Of a stretch of DNA of 6,250 nucleotides, positions 1 to 4,373 are shown one piece after another; the stretch's first letter is position 1, and each line of letters starts with the position of its first letter. A program made the translations under genes and the position numbers. This DNA comes from UBA1172 sp002457135 (GTDB lineage: Bacteria > Pseudomonadota > Alphaproteobacteria > Puniceispirillales > UBA1172), in assembly GCA_965660935.1 (NCBI GenBank), contig CBFIBR010000050.1, forward strand, positions 1 through 6,250. Direction: 5' to 3'. Under the pieces are notes generated by a model that saw only the letters and a list, made by a program, of their open reading frames with translations, did not search any database and was not told the origin of the DNA.

Positions 1-1154
1 ATTGATCCAACGGCAGAGACACCAAAGCGCTTTTCAAAATACTGATACGCATCATGAAAGACGACATAGCGTCTGTCTTTGACAGGCTCCAGCTCGGCAT
101 CAATTTCAGCCACCAGATCGTCAAGCCTTGACATCACCGCCTCGGCATTGGACCCGTAGGTTGCCGCATTGGCGGGGTCTGCCTCTGCCAGGGCTTCTTC
201 GATTATGTGAACCAGGGCCTTGGCGTTCACCGGGTCAAGCCAGACATGGGGGTCAACGCCTCCATGCCCGTGATCATCATGGTCATCGTGTTCCTCACTG
301 TCAGCATGGTCATCATGGTCATCGTGTCCCCCATGATCAGCGTGGTCGTCATGGTGACCCATGTCCGGTTCCTGGGCTATCGGTTCAACATCATTACCGG
401 AACCATCTTTGAAAAAGTGTTCATTGGCTTCAAATTCTAACGGCATGTGTTCGGTGAAAAATGCAAATTTGCCGTCTTTTTCAATGTCGACCATAAACAC
501 TGTGGCCTCTTTCGTTTCATCAAAACCAAGGGTATAGGCCTTGTTGGATACAACCAGCGCATCATTATGGCTTTTGGCTCGTGAATCTTTGGATTCCAGC
601 AATTCTTCAGCCAGCTCTTCTGAGGCTTCAATGTCATCCGATTCGAGAATGACCATTTTCATCGCAGGATCGGCATAGTCTCCATCCACTTTTGCAAAGG
701 ACCATTTATAGGTTCCTGCCGGAAGGTCAAAAACACCGGCCCATTCAAAAGCGTGGTCTCCATGGCCATGATCATCATGATCGTGTGAGTCGAAAGCCCC
801 TCCTTCGCGGAAATTCAACTTTATCAACCCGTGACTTTCCATCAACGGCACTGACGTTGCCCCGGATGCGATGCTTTCAATCGACTTTTCCAGAAAGGCC
901 TCAAGATCATGGCTCATCCAAAAGACGAGATCGGCATTCTGGAGCTGCCCCGCCTGCGATGGCTTCAGCGCGTAGGTATGGGGGGAGGCCGCGCCCTCGA
1001 CCAGCAGATCGGGGGTGCCAACGCCCTGCATGACCGCAGCGACAAGCGAATGGACAGGTTTGATGGAGGTAACGACGTTGACATCCGCCTTTGCCAGGGT
1101 GGCGCTGGTCGTAAGCATGGTGGTGGCCAGAAAGACAGCTCTTACAAGGCTCAT
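1..1154 (-). CDS. znuA: ZnuA, periplasmic zinc-binding protein of a zinc ABC transporter (3' end outside window)
   Basis: Solute-binding component of the ZnuABC zinc importer; it captures Zn(II) in the periplasm and delivers it to ZnuB. The frame is open for 384 codons to the window edge, so the C-terminal part (about 100 residues by comparison with the family) is missing. ATG at 1154 follows AGGAG (1161-1165) with 6-nt spacing. Residues 1-23 look like a signal peptide ending AKA. Family motifs seen: SPHTYALKPS (His59), PHVWLDPVNA (His303) and VFHDAYQYFEKRFG (His367), matching the three zinc-binding histidines of ZnuA. Between His59 and His303 lie a short His/Asp run (124-134), an extra domain of about 130 residues (135-264) and a longer His/Asp run (267-297, 11 His). 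Ordinary ZnuA proteins carry only a His-rich loop here, so this protein is far longer than usual. It is divergent from znuC and shares the Zur operator. The family call is secure; the inserted domain was not recognised. Confidence 0.95.
   Translation of the reverse strand, partial: MSLVRAVFLATTMLTTSATLAKADVNVVTSIKPVHSLVAAVMQGVGTPDLLVEGAASPHTYALKPSQAGQLQNADLVFWMSHDLEAFLEKSIESIASGATSVPLMESHGLIKLNFREGGAFDSHDHDDHGHGDHAFEWAGVFDLPAGTYKWSFAKVDGDYADPAMKMVILESDDIEASEELAEELLESKDSRAKSHNDALVVSNKAYTLGFDETKEATVFMVDIEKDGKFAFFTEHMPLEFEANEHFFKDGSGNDVEPIAQEPDMGHHDDHADHGGHDDHDDHADSEEHDDHDDHGHGGVDPHVWLDPVNAKALVHIIEEALAEADPANAATYGSNAEAVMSRLDDLVAEIDAELEPVKDRRYVVFHDAYQYFEKRFGVSAVGS
363..752 (-). other. Inserted domain within ZnuA, between two His-rich segments
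   Basis: This covers ZnuA residues 135-264. It begins FEWAGVFDLPAGTYKW, continues through FAKVDGDYADPAMKMVIL, then an acidic helical-looking stretch (about 180-197, rich in Glu and Ser), then alternating hydrophobic strands (YTLGF, ATVFMVDI, KFAFFTEHMPLEFE), and ends near EPIAQEP. The alternation of short hydrophobic strands with Gly/Asp turns suggests a small secreted beta-rich fold. It contains no cysteine. The reading frame and codon use continue smoothly on both sides, so a frameshift or assembly join is unlikely. No function is assigned. A role in metal binding or docking is only inferred from its place within the metal-collecting loop. Confidence 0.7.
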
Positions 1155-1182
1155 TTTGTTCTCCTGATGTTAAGATTCCTGA

Positions 1183-1210
1183 TTGGCAAATTCTAATGTT
1201 ATGGTATAAC
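1183..1210 (+). promoter_or_regulatory. Putative sigma-70-type promoter of znuC-znuB-zur
   Basis: TTGGCA (1183-1188) and TATAAC (1205-1210) are separated by 16 nt and resemble -35 and -10 boxes. The -10 lies inside the right arm of the Zur palindrome, so bound Zur would block RNA polymerase. Transcription would leave a leader of roughly 85 nt before the chosen znuC start. The promoter for znuA on the opposite strand must overlap the same area (TAGAAT on the minus strand at 1190-1195 is one possible -10), but no convincing -35 partner was seen. Confidence 0.5.
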
Positions 1211-1214
1211 ATTA
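1194..1214. promoter_or_regulatory. Zur operator (Zur box) between znuA and znuC
   Basis: Two perfect 9-bp inverted arms, TAATGTTAT and ATAACATTA, flank a 3-bp centre (GGT). This agrees closely with the known proteobacterial Zur consensus, which is built on ATGTTATA and TATAACAT half-sites. It sits 40 nt upstream of the znuA start and about 90 nt upstream of the znuC start, in the divergent control region, and a zur gene closes the plus-strand operon. One operator therefore probably represses both transcription units when zinc is sufficient. Confidence 0.92.
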
Positions 1215-1302
1215 ATATCTATATCAACAGATCATGATTTGCAACGCCCAATGCTCAGGTTTATGCTGGGTTAACAAAATCTTCATCGCCGGAAATCGAT
1301 AC

Positions 1303-2112
1303 ATGCTTATATCCCTCAATAACGCTGGCATTCACCGATCGGGTAAATGGCTGGTCCGCGGCGTTTCGATGAAAGTCGAACCTGGCGAGATTGTCACCCT
1401 GATCGGCCCGAATGGATCAGGCAAATCCACAACGGCCAAGATGGCCCTTGGTGTACTCGAAGCCGATGAGGGGCAGGCCTATCGAAAGGCGAATTTGCGG
1501 GCCAGTTATGTGCCGCAAAAGCTCGAAGTCAACTGGACTCTGCCGTTGACAGTGAAACGCTTTCTGCAATTGACAAACCGGGCCAGCAAACCGGAGATGG
1601 AGACAGCGCTGTCAGCCACCGAGACACTGCATCTGGCCAACGCCCAGATGGACAAGTTGTCCGGCGGTGAATTCCAGCGCGTTCTTCTGGCCCGGGCGAT
1701 TTTGCGCTCGCCTGAATTCCTGGTGCTGGATGAGCCGGTGCAGGGCGTGGATTTCAATGGTGAGATCGCGCTTTACAAATTAATCGAGGATATCCGGAAC
1801 CGCCTGAATTGCGGTATCCTCCTGATATCCCATGACCTGCATGTTGTGATGTCGACGACTGATCGCGTGATCTGCCTGAATGGGCATGTCTGCTGTTCCG
1901 GCACGCCCGCCTCTGTCGCCTTGAGCGATGAGTTCAGATCACTGTTTGGCGATCGGGCGGCATCAAGTCTGGCCATTTACGAACATCGGCATGACCATGA
2001 GCATCTGCCGGATGGACGCATCAGGCCGACCAGCGAGGCACCAGTGATACCAACCAGGGTTAGTGACAGAACCGGAGACAGTGCAGCCAGGGGAGCCAGC
2101 ATCGATGCTTGA
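1303..2112 (+). CDS. znuC: ZnuC, ATP-binding subunit of the zinc ABC transporter
   Basis: Cytoplasmic ATPase that powers zinc import through ZnuB; 269 residues. Motifs in order: Walker A GPNGSGKST (35-43), Q-loop Gln72 in YVPQ, ABC signature LSGGEFQ (119-125), Walker B FLVLDEP (139-145) with catalytic Glu144, and H-loop His177 in LISHD. After the nucleotide-binding fold a His cluster, YEHRHDHEHLPDG (226-238), precedes a 30-residue tail; a similar His-rich C-terminal segment is typical of ZnuC. The ATG at 1303 was chosen because GGAA (1291-1294) lies 8 nt upstream and the protein then begins like other ABC ATPases. An in-frame ATG at 1234 would add 23 residues with three cysteines, has no ribosome site and lies only 20 nt from the Zur box. 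The gene is first in the operon; its end overlaps znuB by 8 nt. Confidence 0.95.
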   Translation: MLISLNNAGIHRSGKWLVRGVSMKVEPGEIVTLIGPNGSGKSTTAKMALGVLEADEGQAYRKANLRASYVPQKLEVNWTLPLTVKRFLQLTNRASKPEMETALSATETLHLANAQMDKLSGGEFQRVLLARAILRSPEFLVLDEPVQGVDFNGEIALYKLIEDIRNRLNCGILLISHDLHVVMSTTDRVICLNGHVCCSGTPASVALSDEFRSLFGDRAASSLAIYEHRHDHEHLPDGRIRPTSEAPVIPTRVSDRTGDSAARGASIDA

Positions 2113-2956
2113 TGATTTCTTCACCCGCGCTGTTATTGGCGGCATCGGCGTTGCGCTGGTGGCCGGCCCCATCGGATGTTTCATCATCTGGCGGCGGCTC
2201 GCCTATTTTGGTGATACACTGTCTCATTCAGCATTGCTGGGCGTGGCGATCGCGCTGTTGCTGGAGCTGAACATCACGCTTTCGGTATTCTTCATATCCG
2301 TGATCATCTCGCTGTTGCTGCTGCTGCTCAAACGCCGCGCCACCCTTTCATCCGATGCTTTGCTCGGGTTGCTTGCGCATGCGTCATTGGCTGTCGGGCT
2401 CGTGGTGTTGGCTTTCATGACCTGGGTAAGGGTTGATCTGATGGGGTTCCTTTTTGGGGATATCCTGTCTATCACGCGGACTGATCTGGCCGTTGTCTGG
2501 ATTGGCGGCTTTGCCGTTCTGGCGGTGTTTGCGTTTATCTGGCGGTCACTTTTTGCGGCAACAGTGAATTATGAACTGGCCGCCGCCGAAGGGGCAAGAC
2601 CGGATATGACCAACCTTGTCTTTATGGTGCTGGTGGCGGCGGTGATCGCGGTGTCGATGAAACTGGTCGGCGTTCTTTTGATCACAGCCTTGCTGATCAT
2701 CCCGGCCGCAACAGCACGGCGTTTCTCAACATCGCCGGAACAGATGGCGGTCATCGCCTCTGTTATCGGTGTCGGTGCAGTGTGGTTTGGTCTCAAGGGA
2801 TCGCTGGAATGGGATACCCCGGCTGGCCCCAGCATCGTTGTGGCAGCGCTTGTGTGCTTTGTTATCTCGGTGTTGCCAGTGCCAAAACTGTTCTTGAAAA
2901 AACCCGCGCATGCGCCAGCTTCAACCAAGGTACCACCAAAGATAGGCACGCCATGA
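2105..2956 (+). CDS. znuB: ZnuB, membrane permease of the zinc ABC transporter
   Basis: Inner-membrane channel of the zinc importer (ABC-3 family); 283 residues. About eight to nine hydrophobic segments are visible, for example near residues 10-28, 42-59, 60-75, 86-108, 128-146, 171-185, 187-204, 213-230 and 243-258. Family features include GDTLSHSALLG (36-46, conserved Asp37 and His41), LVGVLLITALLIIPAA (187-202) and GPSIV (241-245). A basic, proline-rich tail (261-283) is probably cytoplasmic. ATG at 2105 was chosen because AGGGGAG (2089-2095) sits 9 nt upstream and the protein then starts at the usual MLDDFF-type N-terminus. The upstream in-frame ATG at 2063 would add 14 polar residues lying inside znuC. 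The start overlaps the znuC stop and the stop overlaps the zur start (ATGA), indicating translational coupling. Confidence 0.95.
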   Translation: MLDDFFTRAVIGGIGVALVAGPIGCFIIWRRLAYFGDTLSHSALLGVAIALLLELNITLSVFFISVIISLLLLLLKRRATLSSDALLGLLAHASLAVGLVVLAFMTWVRVDLMGFLFGDILSITRTDLAVVWIGGFAVLAVFAFIWRSLFAATVNYELAAAEGARPDMTNLVFMVLVAAVIAVSMKLVGVLLITALLIIPAATARRFSTSPEQMAVIASVIGVGAVWFGLKGSLEWDTPAGPSIVVAALVCFVISVLPVPKLFLKKPAHAPASTKVPPKIGTP

Positions 2957-3366
2957 TGAACGATCAAAACCGGAAAGCGAAACTGACCAAAAATCAGTCA
3001 CTGGTGTTTGAAGCGATGCTTCAGGCCGGGCAACCGATGGGGGCTTATGCCCTTCTTGATCAATTGCGCGACCATGGTTTTAAGGCACCGCTCCAGATTT
3101 ACCGGGCCTTGGACCAGCTCGCCGAATTGGGTTTTGTTCATCGTCTGGAGAGCTTGAATGCCTGGACCCCATGCTGTGAAGCCAACCATGAAGCCCCGCC
3201 CGTTTTTGCGATTTGCGATGACTGCGGCTGTGTGAAAGAGCATTTTGATGAGCAGCTTGCTCAAAGAATATCAGCCATGTCAAAGCAGACCGGCTTCAGT
3301 CCCAATCATTCCATTATTGAAATTCACGGTAAATGCGATGACTGTGGATCGGTCTCAACTTCATAA
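2953..3366 (+). CDS. zur: Zur, Fur-family zinc-responsive repressor
   Basis: Dimeric winged-helix repressor that binds Zur boxes when loaded with zinc; 137 residues, a normal length. The N-terminal DNA-binding part (about 8-66) contains GAYALLDQL and the recognition region APLQIYRALDQLAELGFVHRLES. The two CDDCG motifs supply Cys88/Cys91 and Cys128/Cys131, the structural zinc site. By alignment from memory with E. coli Zur (His77, Cys88, His96, Glu111), the regulatory zinc site would use His63, Cys74, His79 and Glu96; His79 is the least certain because the loop is shorter. IEIHGKC (122-128) is typical of the subfamily. GFVHRLES and the znu context favour Zur over Fur, PerR or Mur. ATG at 2953 forms an ATGA overlap with znuB; the next codon, ATG at 2956, is an equally possible start. 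As part of the operon it is probably autoregulated through the 1194-1214 box. Confidence 0.93.
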   Translation: MMNDQNRKAKLTKNQSLVFEAMLQAGQPMGAYALLDQLRDHGFKAPLQIYRALDQLAELGFVHRLESLNAWTPCCEANHEAPPVFAICDDCGCVKEHFDEQLAQRISAMSKQTGFSPNHSIIEIHGKCDDCGSVSTS

Positions 3367-3403
3367 AACCGGAATGACAGGCAATCGGCTTAACAGGCGG
3401 CCG

Positions 3404-3441
3404 TGACAATATTGAAGGGCTTTGACAATATGTACGGGCTT
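3404..3441 (+). repeat. Two tandem 19-bp imperfect repeats downstream of zur
   Basis: The units TGACAATATTGAAGGGCTT (3404-3422) and TGACAATATGTACGGGCTT (3423-3441) lie directly head to tail and match at 16 of 19 positions, differing only within a central 4-bp block. They are just after the zur stop and run into the putative terminator hairpin. They may be a small local duplication or a paired protein site; nothing in the sequence decides this. Confidence 0.6.
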
Positions 3442-3472
3442 TCGCCAATCAGGCAAAGCACCGCTTTTTTCT
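3438..3472 (+). terminator. Putative Rho-independent terminator of znuC-znuB-zur
   Basis: GCTTTCGCC (3438-3446) can pair with GGCAAAGC (3452-3459) with one bulged C and an AATCA loop. Five bases later comes a run of six T (3465-3470). An alternative smaller hairpin, AAAGC-ACC-GCTTT, leads directly into the T run. Both lie about 75-100 nt after the zur stop on the correct strand. The stem is modest, so confidence is moderate. Confidence 0.5.
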
Positions 3473-3504
3473 CGCATTGTTACATGACAGCATCAAGGAT
3501 GGTG

Positions 3505-3534
3505 GACAGAGCAGTAATAGACAACTGCCCTGTC
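3505..3534. other. Intergenic hairpin between zur and sodC
   Basis: GACAGAGCAGT (3505-3515) and ACTGCCCTGTC (3524-3534) form an 11-bp stem with a single A-C mismatch and an 8-nt loop. It lies about 60 nt past the sodC stop, where a transcript end would be expected, but no T tract follows on the minus strand. It could be a 3' stabilising structure, a terminator helped by Rho, or a protein site. The rest of 3473-3595 shows no gene. Confidence 0.45.
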
Positions 3535-3595
3535 GCTTGATTGGGTGAACCTGGACGAACATCGGTTGTCAGGTCAGGGATGTTAATACGCAGGG

Positions 3596-4090
3596 TTATC
3601 CTGAAATTATACCGCAGGCAATGCGTGGGCCCGCCGATGATGCATCGACGTAATTGTCCCCTTTGGCATGAATGATGATAGAGCGACCAGCGATATCATT
3701 ATCCTTGCCCGTTTTGATCGTAACCTTTGTGTTCAATGCTTCTGTCCTTAGGCTGCCACCAGCAGGCACATGAATATTGGGGTTAATGGCAGCTTTGGCT
3801 AATCCATGGTCTGCACCGCTGGGGTTAAAATGGCCGCCAGCAGTTTTAAAGGGCGCTTCGCATTTCCCGCTTTCGTGGATATGGAAGCCGTGTGAGCCGG
3901 CTGGCAGGTTCTTTAGCTGGGCATCCAGGAGAACCCCCTGGGCAGTTGGGTATATTTCAATGACACCATATTCTGTGCCATCTGATCCCATCATAACAGC
4001 TTTCATGCCTGCGTTTACCCCAGCGGACACCTGGGAGCCTAAAGTTGCAACTGAGATTGCTGCAATACTAAAAGCGGTAGTCATTTTCAT
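3596..4090 (-). CDS. sodC: SodC, secreted Cu/Zn-type superoxide dismutase lacking two usual zinc ligands
   Basis: Periplasmic enzyme expected to convert superoxide to oxygen and hydrogen peroxide; 164 residues. Residues 1-23 look like a signal peptide (cleavage after VSA). Visible active-site residues: copper ligands His70 and His72 (GFHIHESGKC), bridging His87 (GGHFNP) and His141 (IIIHAKGDNY); disulphide pair Cys77-Cys159; and Arg156 in GPRIACGII, the substrate-guiding arginine. Of the zinc site only His87 and His95 (DHG) remain. The usual stretch of the GPHAGDLPN type, which carries the third His and the Asp, is replaced by a shorter LAKAAINPN (97-105). The frame is intact across this region, so this is not a frameshift. 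The electrostatic loop after His141 is also about two residues short. The start ATG has AAGGGAG (4098-4104) 7 nt upstream. It is probably transcribed alone, as 283 nt separate it from the upstream gene. Confidence 0.93.
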   Translation of the reverse strand: MKMTTAFSIAAISVATLGSQVSAGVNAGMKAVMMGSDGTEYGVIEIYPTAQGVLLDAQLKNLPAGSHGFHIHESGKCEAPFKTAGGHFNPSGADHGLAKAAINPNIHVPAGGSLRTEALNTKVTIKTGKDNDIAGRSIIIHAKGDNYVDASSAGPRIACGIISG

Positions 4091-4132
4091 CGTATTACTC
4101 CCTTTGATCGTTTATTTGGTTAATAAAAATTA

Positions 4133-4162
4133 ATCGTATCTTTAACCCAAAAGTAAGGTCAA
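4133..4162 (-). promoter_or_regulatory. Putative sodC promoter
   Basis: Read on the minus strand, TTGACC (4157-4162) and TACGAT (4133-4138) are separated by 18 nt and resemble -35 and -10 boxes, about 45 nt before the sodC start. The surrounding DNA is strongly AT-rich, and TTAATAAAAATT occurs twice (near 4120-4131 and 4180-4191). No Zur-box-like palindrome is present. The remainder, 4200-4373, holds only weak inverted repeats and no supported gene. Confidence 0.4.
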
Positions 4163-4373
4163 GACCGCCGAAATGCTTTTAATAAAAATTTAACAAATAA
4201 CGATTAACAGACAGGTCATCCAGCAAACAGGGTTTGACCATTCGTCTTTGAGGTGCTGTGTGAGTTTCGCCGCGCGGGTTTGAGGGGCCGTTATTGATTT
4301 AGTCCGACCTGTGACCAATAGGGATGGCAGGTCTGTTTCGTTTAGCGCATCCTAGCATTCAGCCATGATGATA

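Noticed and set aside
268..360. Possible CRISPR or tandem repeat array from repeated CATGATCATC-like sequence
   Set aside because: The repetition comes from His/Asp codons in frame; there are no regular spacers.
128..440. Plus-strand open frames of 94 and 77 codons rich in His/Arg or Val/Met
   Set aside because: They are the antisense of the His/Asp-rich ZnuA coding repeat; the minus-strand frame carries clear ZnuA motifs.
692..1196. Plus-strand frames of 113 and 95 codons opposite the start of znuA
   Set aside because: No recognisable protein features, and they are fully antisense to conserved ZnuA sequence.
907..1212. Minus-strand frame of 101 codons beginning upstream of znuA
   Set aside because: Shifted frame over the real znuA start; it begins at the Zur box and shows no family motif.
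1234..1302. A longer N-terminus for ZnuC starting at 1234
   Set aside because: No ribosome site, only 20 nt from the Zur box, and a cysteine-containing extension unlike the family; the start at 1303 has good spacing.
2782..2952. A 57-residue extension of Zur inside znuB
   Set aside because: This stretch is znuB read in another frame; Fur-family proteins begin near residue 1 as chosen, at the ATGA overlap.
3777..4133. Plus-strand frame of 118 codons opposite sodC
   Set aside because: Antisense to a gene with complete superoxide dismutase motifs and a ribosome site.
4214..4333. Inverted repeats (CAAAC-GTTTG near 4224-4236; GACCTG-CAGGTC at 4306-4333) as a terminator of the nucleotidase gene
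   Set aside because: Short stems, long loop in the second, and no T tract on the minus strand; too weak to annotate.
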